A stretch of 64,000 bases of DNA, taken from contig JBLXEV010000015.1 of assembly GCA_048262715.1 (NCBI GenBank), positions 1 through 64,000 on the forward strand, read 5' to 3'. The position numbers and the translations under genes are program-made. The stretch comes from Albirhodobacter sp048262715 (GTDB lineage: Bacteria > Pseudomonadota > Alphaproteobacteria > Rhodobacterales > Rhodobacteraceae). The notes beneath the pieces are model-generated. The model made no database searches, was not told the origin of the DNA, and saw nothing but the letters and a program-made list of their open reading frames with translations. Below are positions 23,071 to 32,245 of this stretch, one piece after another (the first letter of the stretch is position 1; each line of letters starts with the position of its first letter).

Positions 23071-23426
23071 TGATTGACCGCATTCCCCAATGGGCATGGG
23101 AGCCAACAAGAAAACTGCGCAAATCCGCCCTGATTGATCTGGCGAAGCAAAGCGGCGGTGAATGGCAGGCGTGGGACCGGTTTACCGTGCCAGAACTCAT
23201 CGCTGAAATAACGCGCCGCCAACTCGCCGCTCGCGAGGCTCATTGGGAGGCTACCGCAGCCGCTAGAGCCAAGGATGAAGCCACCGCTCGCATAATCGGC
23301 TTAGCGCCAGCTAGCGGCACCTACCGAGCGCTCAAGTCGGCCCGCGTCATGATCACCGCCGACGAGGCAAACGCCGACTTGCGTGCGATGCCGCCGATGC
23401 CATTAGCCGGGAAGGATGAGACATGA
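23070..23426 (+). CDS. phage protein, unknown function
   Basis: A 118-aa protein. The ATG at 23070 shares one base with the preceding stop; a GTG 3 bases earlier is also in frame. It is rich in Ala/Arg/Glu helices, with WDRFTVPELIAEITRRQLAA in the middle. It ends in an ATGA overlap with the next gene. No family is recognised. Confidence 0.55.
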   Translation: MIDRIPQWAWEPTRKLRKSALIDLAKQSGGEWQAWDRFTVPELIAEITRRQLAAREAHWEATAAARAKDEATARIIGLAPASGTYRALKSARVMITADEANADLRAMPPMPLAGKDET

Positions 23427-23656
23427 CCCGCGACACCGAAGACAAAACCCACCTCGCCCGCCTAGCCGAGGCCCACGAACCGGACCTAATCCGCGCCGAG
23501 ATCGAGGCGAAGGTCGCCGTATGGGCAAAACCGAAGCGCCTGCCCCTTTATAGCAAAGTCGCAGGGGTAATTTTAGGCAGCGGAGTAATCTTAGGCGGCG
23601 TGATGGGCACCGCCTGGGGCATCTTGCTATTAATTATAAAATATTGGGGGCTATGA
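23423..23656 (+). CDS. small single-span membrane protein
   Basis: 77 aa: a charged N-terminal half (HEPDLIRAEIEAKVAVWAKP) and a strong C-terminal membrane helix (VAGVILGSGVILGGVMGTAW to IIKYWGL). It could be a holin-like or superinfection-exclusion protein, but the location in the early operon and the lack of a nearby lysin argue against a holin. The call rests on the membrane segment only. Confidence 0.55.
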   Translation: MTRDTEDKTHLARLAEAHEPDLIRAEIEAKVAVWAKPKRLPLYSKVAGVILGSGVILGGVMGTAWGILLLIIKYWGL

Positions 23657-23916
23657 TGGTGAAAATTCCCCAGATGACCATGACCGCCGGAGGGCGGGAT
23701 CGCCTGGAAGAGCTGACCGCAGAACGTGACGCATTGCGTGCAGCGCTTCAAGCCTCAGTTGCGTTTTCTGATTGGGTCGCGGAAGAGCTGGGCATCGAAA
23801 TGTCCGAGACAGTTTGCACGGTCCGCGTGATGCCCAAGGGAACGGAGGCTGCGGCGCGGTCTTGGGCCAGCGTTCAGGCCAATGCACGCGCAGCCCTGAA
23901 CGGCGGTGACGCATGA
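23653..23916 (+). CDS. phage protein, unknown function
   Basis: An 87-aa protein starting at ATG 23653 or 23656 (ATGATG overlapping the previous stop). It has a coiled-coil-like region (RDRLEELTAERDALRAALQA) followed by an alpha/beta part. No family is recognised. Confidence 0.5.
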   Translation: MMVKIPQMTMTAGGRDRLEELTAERDALRAALQASVAFSDWVAEELGIEMSETVCTVRVMPKGTEAAARSWASVQANARAALNGGDA

Positions 23917-24182
23917 CCCACGATGAGCAAATTGAGGCAGTCGCTCGGCTTTTGGCTGAGAATGCGACGAATGAAACTTACTGGAAGAGATGGGCGGGCC
24001 ACGCAGAGTGGTGTGTCGCAGCCATGCAGCCACACTTTGACGCCATCCGCGCAGATGAGCGGGCGAAGGTGATCGCGGAGGCGATTGACGTTCTAGGGCA
24101 CGAGTATGTTGCATGGACCCTTCGCGAAATCGAAGACCTTCACAGCACCAATAGCCGTGCTATCGCGGAGGGAAAGGGATGA
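23913..24182 (+). CDS. phage protein, unknown function
   Basis: An 89-aa protein beginning MTHDEQIEAVARLLAENATN, helical, with a Trp-rich centre (YWKRWAGHAEWCVAAM). It overlaps both neighbours by 4 bases. It resembles small conserved phage proteins of this layout, but no function is known to me. Confidence 0.55.
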   Translation: MTHDEQIEAVARLLAENATNETYWKRWAGHAEWCVAAMQPHFDAIRADERAKVIAEAIDVLGHEYVAWTLREIEDLHSTNSRAIAEGKG

Positions 24183-24892
24183 ACCAGAACCGCAGCAGCG
24201 CTGTGATGCAGCAGCGCTCGGAACCCCATAAGAGCCTGGACGACTTCCCAACGCCGCCTTGGGCAACACGCGCTGTATGCGAGTATCTGGCGCGGCTCAA
24301 TCGCATCGATCAAGGTATGACGGTGCGCGAGCCCGCCGCAAACCGCGGCTATATGGCCCGTCCACTGGCCGAGTATTTCGGCACCGTGATCTGTCAGGAC
24401 ATCCATGACTACGGCGCCGGCTATTTGGTCGAGGATTACCTGTTTGGCCCCGATCAAGACCAGGTGGATTGGACGATGACCAACCCGCCCTTCCGCCTCG
24501 CGCAGCAATTCATCGAGCGCGCCCTTCGCACCAGCCGCAAGGGCGTGGCAGTGATTGTCCGCACGGCCTTCCTTGAAAGCATCTCACGCCACAATGAGCT
24601 CTTCAAAATCTCTCCCCCCGCTCGATTCCTGCAGTTCTCCGATCGCGTAGTGATGCACAAGGGCAAGATCGTGAACCCGAATATCCCGATCGAGCAATAC
24701 GACCGAAAGACCGGCGAACCGATCATCAACCCAAAGACGGGCCTGCCAAAGCTGGCCAAGCCAACCAGCGCGACAGCCTATTGCTGGATCATTTGGGAGA
24801 AAGGCCACAACGGCCCCACGCAGCTAGACTGGATCCCGTCACGGCGCGAGCAGCTCGAGCGCGAGGGCGATTATGAGGAGGTGAAACTATGA
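24179..24892 (+). CDS. orphan phage DNA adenine methyltransferase-like protein
   Basis: A 237-aa protein. DFPTPPWATR at 22-31 and EPAANRGYMA at 51-60 form the SAM-binding motif I region, and NPPF at 102-105 is the catalytic motif IV of N6-adenine methyltransferases. IVRTAFLESISR further on fits the fold. No restriction enzyme gene is next to it, so it is solitary. Likely uses are protection from host restriction or control of phage genes through methylation. The target sequence cannot be read from the protein. Confidence 0.85.
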   Translation: MNQNRSSAVMQQRSEPHKSLDDFPTPPWATRAVCEYLARLNRIDQGMTVREPAANRGYMARPLAEYFGTVICQDIHDYGAGYLVEDYLFGPDQDQVDWTMTNPPFRLAQQFIERALRTSRKGVAVIVRTAFLESISRHNELFKISPPARFLQFSDRVVMHKGKIVNPNIPIEQYDRKTGEPIINPKTGLPKLAKPTSATAYCWIIWEKGHNGPTQLDWIPSRREQLEREGDYEEVKL

Positions 24893-25260
24893 GCAAATAC
24901 GAGAGTTTCGACGGACCGAGTCTGCCCCGCCTACTGGCGCTTGACGATGCCGCCGATCAGATTGGCGTCCCTCGCGCCGCATTCCGGCAGGCTGCAGAGC
25001 AACATGGTTTCATCATTAAGATCGGTCGCAAGCCGCTCATCAATTCCGCCGATATAGAAAGGCTCATCCGAAAATGCCAAGGCCCGCAAAAGGAGCCCGC
25101 CTCCACAAATTTGCCCACCGTTCAGTCTGGTACATCAGGGACACGGGCAATCCCGACATCTCAACGGGCCACACAAGCCGCAGCGAAGCTGAAAAAGCTC
25201 TCGCGGCCTACATCGCAACAAAAGGGCGGTCAGGTACTGCCAATGAGCCGTCAGCCGTAA
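24889..25260 (+). CDS. probable excisionase (Xis-like HTH protein)
   Basis: A 123-aa protein with a MerR/excisionase-like helix-turn-helix at 15-55 (LALDDAADQIGVPRAAFRQA, then IKIGRKPLINSADIERLI). The C-terminal 60 residues are Thr/Ser/Lys/Gln-rich and are encoded within the start of the integrase gene, an overlap of 187 bases. Direction control of integration fits the position just before integrase. The tail may be only a by-product of the overlapping frame. Confidence 0.65.
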   Translation: MSKYESFDGPSLPRLLALDDAADQIGVPRAAFRQAAEQHGFIIKIGRKPLINSADIERLIRKCQGPQKEPASTNLPTVQSGTSGTRAIPTSQRATQAAAKLKKLSRPTSQQKGGQVLPMSRQP

Positions 25261-26156
25261 CGATTGACGAAATCCTTGGGATCTACGCCGAAGAATACGC
25301 CGCGACAACCGCAGCACCGGCGCGGATAGGATACGCCATCGATGCACTGACACCGTTTTGGGGTGCGCTCAAAGTCAGCCATATCAAGGGCGAGACATGC
25401 CGTCGCTATGCCAAAACCCGTAAGCGCGTGACCGCGCGCGGGCAAGACGGTGAGCCGGTTCAATGGTCACAGATCTCAGACGGCACAGTACGTCGAGAGC
25501 TTGGAACGCTGCAAGCTGCACTCAACTATGCCCATCGCGAGGGCTACCTCACGAGCGCGCCGACAGTCACGTTACCGGAAAAGCCGAAGGCAAAGGAGCG
25601 ATGGTTAACGCGCAGCGAAGCAGCGAGGCTGATCTGGGCGGCATATCGCGGGCACAAATCGGCGCATCTTGCCCGCTTCATCCTGATCGGGATCTACACG
25701 GGGACGCGGAAAGCCGCGATATTGCGCATGCAGTTCTCCGCGAACCTCGCCGGTGGTTGGTTCGATCTAGATGCAGGGATCATGTATCGAATGGGCGGAG
25801 ATGAACGCATGACAAACAAGCGCAGAACGCCCGCGCCGATCCCAAAGCACCTCACGGCACACTTGCGACGTTGGCGAGACCAGGGCGCGACATGGGCAGT
25901 CGAGTATAACGGCGGGGCTGTGAATGATATTAAGCGGGCATTTACCAAGGCATGCCTTGATGCCGGACTTTCGGGGGTAACACCTCACACGCTCAAACAC
26001 ACCGCAATTACATGGGCGATGCAGGCAGGCGTCAACACGTGGGATGCGGCAGGGTTCTTTTCGACGTCAGAGGAGACAATCCGAAACGTCTACGGGCATC
26101 ACTCCCCCGATCACATGCGCTCAGCCCTCGAGGCGATTGAGCGCCGTGGGAGATAG
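25074..26156 (+). CDS. int: phage tyrosine integrase
   Basis: A 360-aa tyrosine recombinase. The N-terminal arm/core-binding part covers 1-170 and the catalytic part 175-360, with Arg212 (GTRKAA), H305-T-L-K308 (Lys replaces the common second Arg), and Tyr340 in NVYGHHSPDH. The usual LGHS His is replaced in GFFSTS, a variant I associate with alphaproteobacterial phage integrases. It is the last phage gene, 91 bases from the tRNA-Arg 3' end, so it should catalyse integration there. Start MPRPAKGARLHKFAHRSVWY fits the family well. Confidence 0.9.
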   Translation: MPRPAKGARLHKFAHRSVWYIRDTGNPDISTGHTSRSEAEKALAAYIATKGRSGTANEPSAVTIDEILGIYAEEYAATTAAPARIGYAIDALTPFWGALKVSHIKGETCRRYAKTRKRVTARGQDGEPVQWSQISDGTVRRELGTLQAALNYAHREGYLTSAPTVTLPEKPKAKERWLTRSEAARLIWAAYRGHKSAHLARFILIGIYTGTRKAAILRMQFSANLAGGWFDLDAGIMYRMGGDERMTNKRRTPAPIPKHLTAHLRRWRDQGATWAVEYNGGAVNDIKRAFTKACLDAGLSGVTPHTLKHTAITWAMQAGVNTWDAAGFFSTSEETIRNVYGHHSPDHMRSALEAIERRGR

Positions 26157-26174
26157 AAACACGGTCAAAAACTA

Positions 26175-26202
26175 CCGTATCTGTTACGCGTAACAAATAC
26201 GG
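26175..26202. promoter_or_regulatory. 28-bp imperfect palindrome between integrase and attachment site
   Basis: CCGTAT and ATACGG arms enclose the perfect 14-bp palindrome TGTTACGCGTAACA, with one mismatched pair. It lies 19 bases after the integrase stop and 46 bases before the tRNA. It may be an arm-type Int or Xis site, or a terminator hairpin without a T-run. Confidence 0.5.
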
Positions 26203-26247
26203 AGCGCGCCGCGAAACCGCCAATATTACCTAACGATTTGAAATGAT

Positions 26248-26324
<77 letters not shown>

Positions 26325-26430
26325 CTTGCGGCGGATATAGACGAGGGACGGGTGCGCTGCAACGGGCAATTGCGTGGTGGGATAAATTTCATACCCCCAC
26401 GCTGGCCCGTGTCAGCCTCCCTGCCCGTCG

Positions 26431-29400
26431 CTAGCGTTTCGGCTTTGCGGCCGCGAGCCGCGCCCCTGCGGAAGGGGTTGGTTTCGCGGGCGGCTTCGCG
26501 GCAAGCGAGACTGACGCCCCCTCCACCGCGCGAACTTTGGCGGCCAGTTCTTTGGCAATCGCGAAGGTGCCTTTGATCTTATCGGCCTCGGTCTGCCAAT
26601 CGCGCAGCACGGTGATTTTGTTATTCGCCAGCTTCGCCTGCCCGCGCTGATCGGTGAGGAATTCGACAAGCCCCGACGGATTGGGGAATTTGTCGTTGTG
26701 GAATTGCAGCGTGACGCCCTTCGGCCCCGCATCCATCTTCGCGATCATCGCACGTTTACACATCGCCTTGATCCGCACCACGAGCAACAGCGTGTTGACC
26801 TCTTTCGGCAAGGGCCCGAACCGGTCGATCAACTCCGCCGCGAAGCCTTCCAGCTCCACCTTCGTCGTCAGGCCCGACAGCCTGCGATAAAGGCCCAAGC
26901 GCACATCGAGATCGGTGATATAGCTCTCGGGGATCATCACCGGCACGCCGAGATTGATCTGCGGCGCCCATTGGCCATCATTCTCCGCCTCGGTCAACTC
27001 GCCCGATTTCAGTTTGGCAATCGTCTCCTCCAGCATCGCCTGATAAAGCTCATATCCGACCTCTTTGATATGGCCCGACTGCTCTTCCCCGAGCAGGTTC
27101 CCTGCCCCGCGCAGATCGAGATCCTGAGACGCCAGCGAGAAGCCCGCGCCGAGACTATCGAGCGAGCCGAGCAGACGCAGACGCTTCTCGGCCTGCGGCG
27201 TGAGCGGCGAGCGCGGCTTGGTGGTGAGGTAACAAAACGCGCGCATCTTCGCGCGGCCGACACGGCCACGGATCTGATAGAGCTGGCTGAGGCCGAACAT
27301 ATCGGCGCGGTGGATGATCATCGTATTGGCGGTGGGAATATCGAGGCCCGATTCCACGATCGTCGTCGCCAGCAGTACATCATATTTGCCGTCGTAAAAC
27401 GCATTCATACGGTCATCGAGCTCACCCGCCGCCATCTGACCATGGGCGACCATGAAGCTCACCTCCGGCACCTGATCGCGCAGGAAGGTCTCGATCTCCT
27501 CCAGATCGGAAATCCGCGGCACCACGTAGAAGGATTGTCCGCCACGATAATGTTCGCGCAACAAAGCCTCGCGCACCGTCACCGCATCGAATTCGGAGAC
27601 ATAGGTGCGGATCGCCAAACGGTCCACCGGAGGGGTGCCGATGATCGACAGATCGCGCACCCCGGTGAGAGAGAGTTGCAGCGTGCGCGGGATCGGCGTC
27701 GCGGTCAGGGTGAGGACGTGGATCTCGGAGCGCATCTCCTTCAGGCGCTCTTTATGCTGCACGCCGAAATGCTGCTCCTCGTCGATCACCAGCAGCCCGA
27801 GATTCTTGAACCGCACCGCTTTGGCGAGCACGGCATGGGTGCCGATCACGATATCCACCGTGCCATCGGCCAGCCCTTCGCGGGTCTTGCTGGCCTCTTT
27901 CGGCGTCACAAACCGCGAGAGCGGCTTGACGTTGAGCGGCGTGCCCCGGAAGCGCTCGGCGAAATTCTTGTAATGCTGGCGCGCGAGCAGCGTTGTCGGC
28001 GCGATCACCGCGACCTGCTGGCCGCAGCTTGCCGCCACAAAGGCCGCACGGATCGCGACCTCGGTTTTCCCGAACCCCACATCGCCGACCACGAGCCGAT
28101 CCATCGGCGTGCCGGAGGCGAGATCGGTCACCACATCCTCGATCGCCGTCATCTGATCGTCGGTTTCAGTATAGGGGAAGCGCGCGGAGAAGGCCTCCCA
28201 TTCGTGGTGTTCGGGCTCCAACACAGGTGCTTTGCGCAAGTAGCGCTCCGCCGCGATCCGCATCAGCTTATCTGCGATCTGGCGAATCCGCTCTTTCAGC
28301 TTGGCCTTCTTCGCCTGCCACGCGCCGCCGCCGAGCTTATCGAGCAAGCCCTCCTCATGGCCGTAGCGCGAGAGCAACTCGATATTCTCCACCGGCAGAT
28401 ACAGACGATCCCCGCCCGCATATTCCAGCAGCACACAATCATGCGGCGCGCCGAGCGCGGTGATCGTCTCCAACCCCTTGTAACGCCCGACCCCGTGATC
28501 GACATGGACCACGAGATCCCCCACCGAGAGCGACTGCGCCTCCGTCAGGAAGTTATCAGCCTTGCGCTTTTTCTTCGGGCTACGGATCAGGCGGTCGCCC
28601 AGAACATCCTGCTCGGAGATCACCGTGAGGTGGCGATCTTTCGCGTCAATCTCGAAGCCCTGCTCCAGATGCCAGACCGCCAGCCCCAAGCCTTTGGCGG
28701 GCAGATCGCGGGCATCTTTGATCAGCTTGGCGCCGATCAGCCCTTCATCCTCCATCAAGCCTTTCAGACGTTCGCGCGCCCCCTCGGACCAGGACGCAAT
28801 CACCACCGTGCCACGTTGAAGCTTTGCCTTCACATGATCTTTCAGCGCACTGAAAAGGCTCACGTTTTCGAGCTGCCGTTCTGGCGCGAAACTGCGCCCC
28901 AAACGCCCGCCCATATCCAGAACATTCGGCCCCGGAGGATGCGGCAGAACAGCGAGTTTCAACACGCGGTGCGCATCCAACGCGGCGGCCCATTGCGCGG
29001 CATCGAGATAGAGCAAATCGGGCGCGGCAGGCTTGTAAACAGAATCCACGCGGTCCTTGCGCTTGAGCGCCTCAACCCGCGTATCATATTGATCGGCGAG
29101 GCTTTCCCAGCGGCTCTCGAAGATCGAGCCGATCTGATCATCCAGCATCACCGAGGCGTCGGGAAGATAATCGAACAGGGTTTCCAAATGCTCGTGGAAA
29201 TAGCCCAGCCAATGCTCCATCCCCGCATGCTTGCGCCCCGCAGAGACCGCCTCATAAAGCGGATCGCCCGCGCCACCCGCGCCAAATTCCACGCGGTAGG
29301 CTTGGCGGAAGCGGCTGATCGAGGGCTCGTCCAAGATCACCTCGGAAACGGGCGCGAGCTCCACCGCGGCGAGTTTTTCAGTTGTGCGCTGGCTTACGGG

Positions 29401-29958
29401 GTCGAAGCGCCGCACCCCGTCGAGCACATCGCCGAACAGATCGAGCCGCACCGGCCCGCCCTCACCAGGGGGAAAGATGTCGATGATCCCGCCGCGCACC
29501 GCGTAATCGCCGGGTTCGGAAACCGTCGGCGTCTGGCTAAAGCCCATCCGCACGAGATAGCCGCGCAGCTCCTCCACATTGATCCGCCCGCCCACTTTCG
29601 CGGTGAAGGACGACGCGCGCAGCACTTGGCGCGCAGGCACGCGCTGCATCGCCGCCGAAAGCGTTGTCAGCACGATCACCGGCGCAGGATAGCCCGCCGC
29701 CAGCGCCGCCAAGGTGGCCATCCGCGTGGCCGAAACATCGGGATTGGGCGAGACCCGATCATAGGGCAGGCAATCCCACGCAGGGAAATGCACCACCAGC
29801 GCATCGGGGGCAAAAAACCGCAGCGCCGCGCGGATCGCCTCCACACGGCGATCATCGCGCGCGATGTGCAAAACCGAACGACCTTTGGCGAGTTCCCGCG
29901 CCAAAAGATCCGCGTCATAGCCCTCGGGGGCACCGGAATAGATGTAATGCTCGCTCAT
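26431..29958 (-). CDS. mfd: transcription-repair coupling factor
   Basis: An 1175-aa protein, the usual Mfd length. ATG 29958 (MSEHYIYSGAPEGYDADLLA) is chosen because the frame upstream lacks Mfd-like text. It has UvrB-like N-terminal modules, the RNA polymerase interaction region (VGDLVVHVDHGVGRYKGLE near 500), and a RecG-like motor with Walker A GDVGFGKT near 625 and DEEQHFGV near 726. A TRCF domain and a Pro/Ala/Lys tail follow. It removes stalled RNA polymerase at lesions and recruits UvrA. It is next to the prophage attachment tRNA. Confidence 0.97.
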   Translation of the reverse strand: MSEHYIYSGAPEGYDADLLARELAKGRSVLHIARDDRRVEAIRAALRFFAPDALVVHFPAWDCLPYDRVSPNPDVSATRMATLAALAAGYPAPVIVLTTLSAAMQRVPARQVLRASSFTAKVGGRINVEELRGYLVRMGFSQTPTVSEPGDYAVRGGIIDIFPPGEGGPVRLDLFGDVLDGVRRFDPVSQRTTEKLAAVELAPVSEVILDEPSISRFRQAYRVEFGAGGAGDPLYEAVSAGRKHAGMEHWLGYFHEHLETLFDYLPDASVMLDDQIGSIFESRWESLADQYDTRVEALKRKDRVDSVYKPAAPDLLYLDAAQWAAALDAHRVLKLAVLPHPPGPNVLDMGGRLGRSFAPERQLENVSLFSALKDHVKAKLQRGTVVIASWSEGARERLKGLMEDEGLIGAKLIKDARDLPAKGLGLAVWHLEQGFEIDAKDRHLTVISEQDVLGDRLIRSPKKKRKADNFLTEAQSLSVGDLVVHVDHGVGRYKGLETITALGAPHDCVLLEYAGGDRLYLPVENIELLSRYGHEEGLLDKLGGGAWQAKKAKLKERIRQIADKLMRIAAERYLRKAPVLEPEHHEWEAFSARFPYTETDDQMTAIEDVVTDLASGTPMDRLVVGDVGFGKTEVAIRAAFVAASCGQQVAVIAPTTLLARQHYKNFAERFRGTPLNVKPLSRFVTPKEASKTREGLADGTVDIVIGTHAVLAKAVRFKNLGLLVIDEEQHFGVQHKERLKEMRSEIHVLTLTATPIPRTLQLSLTGVRDLSIIGTPPVDRLAIRTYVSEFDAVTVREALLREHYRGGQSFYVVPRISDLEEIETFLRDQVPEVSFMVAHGQMAAGELDDRMNAFYDGKYDVLLATTIVESGLDIPTANTMIIHRADMFGLSQLYQIRGRVGRAKMRAFCYLTTKPRSPLTPQAEKRLRLLGSLDSLGAGFSLASQDLDLRGAGNLLGEEQSGHIKEVGYELYQAMLEETIAKLKSGELTEAENDGQWAPQINLGVPVMIPESYITDLDVRLGLYRRLSGLTTKVELEGFAAELIDRFGPLPKEVNTLLLVVRIKAMCKRAMIAKMDAGPKGVTLQFHNDKFPNPSGLVEFLTDQRGQAKLANNKITVLRDWQTEADKIKGTFAIAKELAAKVRAVEGASVSLAAKPPAKPTPSAGARLAAAKPKR

Positions 29959-30105
29959 GGCATCGGAGCTACCCTGCGGGGGGCAAATGTCAAGAGCGGG
30001 CGGGCACCTGCCCGAGGTCTGGCGCGGGTTTTGCGCGCGGGATTGGATATTTATGCTCTTTGGAAACCGCAAAGAGACGCGCTGTGATCCGCCTGAAAAC
30101 GCAAT

Positions 30106-30137
30106 ACAAAAGGCCCGCTCGGAGAGGAGCGGGCCTT
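30106..30137 (-). terminator. intrinsic terminator of ssb
   Basis: AAGGCCCGCTC (30110-30120) and GAGCGGGCCTT (30127-30137) form an 11-bp stem with a 6-base loop. On the minus strand it runs into TTTTG. It lies 20 bases after the ssb stop. Confidence 0.85.
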
Positions 30138-30156
30138 GGATAAACTTGCGCCGTGA

Positions 30157-30705
30157 TCAGAACGGGATATCGTCGTCGAAATCCGCGCGCCCGCCCGCAG
30201 GGGCGCCACCGCCCGAACCGCCGCCTTGGCCGCCGCCGAAGCTGCCGCCCGACGAGGAGCCGGAATCGTAGCCGCCGCCTTGGCCACCGCCATAGGACTC
30301 GTTCGATTGGCCGCCGCCGTAATTGCCGCCACCGCCGCCTTGGCCGCCATCACCGCGCCCGCCGAGCAGTGTCAGGTTACCCGAATAGGGCCGCAGCACG
30401 ACTTCCGTAGAATAGCGATCTGCACCCGATTGATCCTGCCATTTGCGGGTCTCAAGCTGGCCCTCAATATAGACTGTCGAGCCTTTGCGCAGATATTGCT
30501 CCGCGATCTTTGCCAGCGGCTCGGAGAAGATCGCCACCGAATGCCATTCGGTGCGCTCTTTGCGTTCGCCCGTGGTGCGGTCACGCCAAGTTTCCGAAGT
30601 CGCGATGCGCAGGTTGCAGACCTTGCCGCCATTGGGGAAAGAGCGCACTTCGGGATCGCGCCCGAGGTTCCCAATGATGATGACCTTATTTACCGAACCC
30701 GCCAT
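30157..30705 (-). CDS. ssb: single-stranded DNA-binding protein
   Basis: A 182-aa protein starting at ATG 30705 with GGAGG upstream. Residues 1-110 form the OB fold (NKVIIIGNLGRDPEVRSFPN, then KGSTVYIEGQLETRKWQDQ). Residues 115-172 are a Gly/Gln/Ser-rich flexible linker. The acidic tip DFDDDIPF is the standard binding site for partner proteins such as RecQ, PriA and the polymerase clamp loader. It coats single-stranded DNA in replication and repair. Confidence 0.97.
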   Translation of the reverse strand: MAGSVNKVIIIGNLGRDPEVRSFPNGGKVCNLRIATSETWRDRTTGERKERTEWHSVAIFSEPLAKIAEQYLRKGSTVYIEGQLETRKWQDQSGADRYSTEVVLRPYSGNLTLLGGRGDGGQGGGGGNYGGGQSNESYGGGQGGGYDSGSSSGGSFGGGQGGGSGGGAPAGGRADFDDDIPF

Positions 30706-30993
30706 GGAGCCTCCGAATCTGGAATTGTATCTGAAACTTTCCATCTGATAGACCATCAGGCCCGCGCGGGAAAGCGCCGCCTGATCCGCCAAGCGCTGCG
30801 CGCGCGATCACGGCGGGTATCGCCTTCGGCGGAGCGCCGCCGAAATCGGCATTGCGCGCATGCGGCGCGCGCCCTGTGCGCCAGCACTCACTGGAAATTT
30901 GCGAAAACCCTGCATATAGTCCTGCAAGACTTGAGCGCTTGCCCTGTTTTCGGGCACAGTGCAAAAGGGAATGCGGCGACCATAGGGGGTTGA

Positions 30994-31608
30994 ATGCGGT
31001 ATTTTGTGGTTCTTGCGGTCGCTTTGGGGCTCAGCGCTCCGGCGCTTCCGGCCCTCGCGGAGGGTCTTGTCCTTCATAAGGGCAGCAGCAATTCGCGTAA
31101 TTCCCTGTTCCGCAATCAGACCTCCCTGCTCGATACACGTCTCTCCAGCCAATATTCCACCGCGACGCGGCTGAAGCCGAAAACCGCCATTGAAGCGACG
31201 ATTGGTGGCGAATCCGGCGGCAACCTGCGCTATTCGGGCCGGTATAAGGGCGAATATCTGCCCGTAGCGAAATCCATCGCGGCGAAACATGGTGTGCCGG
31301 AGGATCTGTTCTTGCGCCTTGTGCAGCAAGAAAGCGGCTGGAACCCGAACGCGGTCTCCAACAAAGGCGCGATGGGGCTGGCGCAGCTGATGCCGGGCAC
31401 CGCGGCGAAACTCGGCGTGAACCCGCGCGATCCGCATCAAAATCTGGAAGGCGGCGCGCGCTACCTGTCGATGATGTATAAACGCTTCGGCAATTGGCGC
31501 TTGGCTCTCGCGGCCTATAATGCAGGGCCGGAAGCGGTGGCGAAATACGGCGGTGTACCGCCCTATAAAGAGACGAAGAATTACGTCAAAGTCATCTATG
31601 GTGGCTGA
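30994..31608 (+). CDS. secreted lytic transglycosylase, SLT domain
   Basis: A 204-aa protein. A Sec signal peptide covers 1-22 (hydrophobic core, ALA before EG). The SLT domain covers about 88-200, with catalytic Glu113 in QQESGWNPNA, the GAMGLAQLMPGTA motif and AYNAGPEAV near the end, all typical of family 1 transglycosylases. It cleaves the MurNAc-GlcNAc bond in peptidoglycan, forming 1,6-anhydro ends. It stands alone and is convergent with the SYLF lipoprotein gene. Confidence 0.9.
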   Translation: MRYFVVLAVALGLSAPALPALAEGLVLHKGSSNSRNSLFRNQTSLLDTRLSSQYSTATRLKPKTAIEATIGGESGGNLRYSGRYKGEYLPVAKSIAAKHGVPEDLFLRLVQQESGWNPNAVSNKGAMGLAQLMPGTAAKLGVNPRDPHQNLEGGARYLSMMYKRFGNWRLALAAYNAGPEAVAKYGGVPPYKETKNYVKVIYGG

Positions 31609-31630
31609 GGTTTTCGCCTGACACGGATAT

Positions 31631-31665
31631 GAAAAGGCCGCGAACTCGGGTGAGATTCGCGGCCT
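31631..31665. terminator. convergent terminator
   Basis: AGGCCGCGAA (31635-31644) and TTCGCGGCCT (31656-31665) form a 10-bp stem between two converging genes. The minus strand continues with TTTTC after the stem; the plus strand has a weaker AT run, so it serves mainly the minus-strand gene. Confidence 0.75.
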
Positions 31666-31687
31666 AATGATTTGAACTTCTAGCGTT

Positions 31688-32245
31688 TTACGGGATAATC
31701 CGCGTATATTTCGTGCCTTCCAACGTGGCCCCTGCGATCAAGCCCGCTTGCCCGAAGACCAGCGCGATCACCGGTGCCAGCGAGGTCGTCGTGGCCGCAC
31801 CAATTGCGCCCCCGCGATCTGGCAGTGCGTAGCGCGCATCTGCGCCCACGGCCCAGCCATCCGCACGGCGGAATTCGGAGAGCGCGTTTTCTGTCATGAA
31901 GAACAGCACATGCGCATATTGCTGCGCGCCGATCTGGAACCCGAAGGAGGCCGAGGCGGCAGAGTAGTAATCCACCGTCACCCCGTTGATCCGCAGCGCG
32001 CCGCGGCCGAATTTGCCGCCGATCCCAAAGCCCGCCTCGGTCATCAGCGGCATATAGAGCACGCCGACCGCTTTATTCACCAGATCTGCCGTTCCGGGAT
32101 ATTGGCTGATCAGGTAATCATGGGTGGCATCCACGCGCGCATCAAGCTGCGCCGCCTTATTGCCACCGATACCATTTCCGCAGGCCGCAAGGGCCGCGAG
32201 CGCGCCGCCCGAAAGAAGAAGCCCGCGTCGGGAATACTGTGTCAT
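31688..32245 (-). CDS. SYLF/YSC84-domain lipoprotein
   Basis: A 185-aa protein. The signal has twin Arg (SRRGLLLSGG) and a lipobox L19-A-A-C22, so it is probably a lipoprotein. The rest matches the SYLF (YSC84, DUF500) domain: GVLYMPLMTEAGFGIGGKFG, YYSAASASFGFQIGAQ, then an end VFGQAGLIAGATLEGTKYT. This domain binds lipids in eukaryotes; the bacterial role is unclear, probably at the periplasmic or outer-membrane side. Confidence 0.85.
   Translation of the reverse strand: MTQYSRRGLLLSGGALAALAACGNGIGGNKAAQLDARVDATHDYLISQYPGTADLVNKAVGVLYMPLMTEAGFGIGGKFGRGALRINGVTVDYYSAASASFGFQIGAQQYAHVLFFMTENALSEFRRADGWAVGADARYALPDRGGAIGAATTTSLAPVIALVFGQAGLIAGATLEGTKYTRIIP

Noticed and set aside
23423..23656. 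Holin
   Set aside because: Only one membrane helix at the C-terminus, early operon, and no lysin or spanin nearby.
1..26247. Gene transfer agent instead of a prophage
   Set aside because: Integrase, excisionase, CI/Cro-like regulators, replication genes and a GpA-type terminase are present. The Rhodobacter GTA cluster lacks these and has a different gene order.
26698..30087. Very long plus-strand open frame opposite mfd
   Set aside because: High GC removes stops from the antisense frame. The protein is His/Arg-rich without family text, while Mfd on the minus strand is clear.
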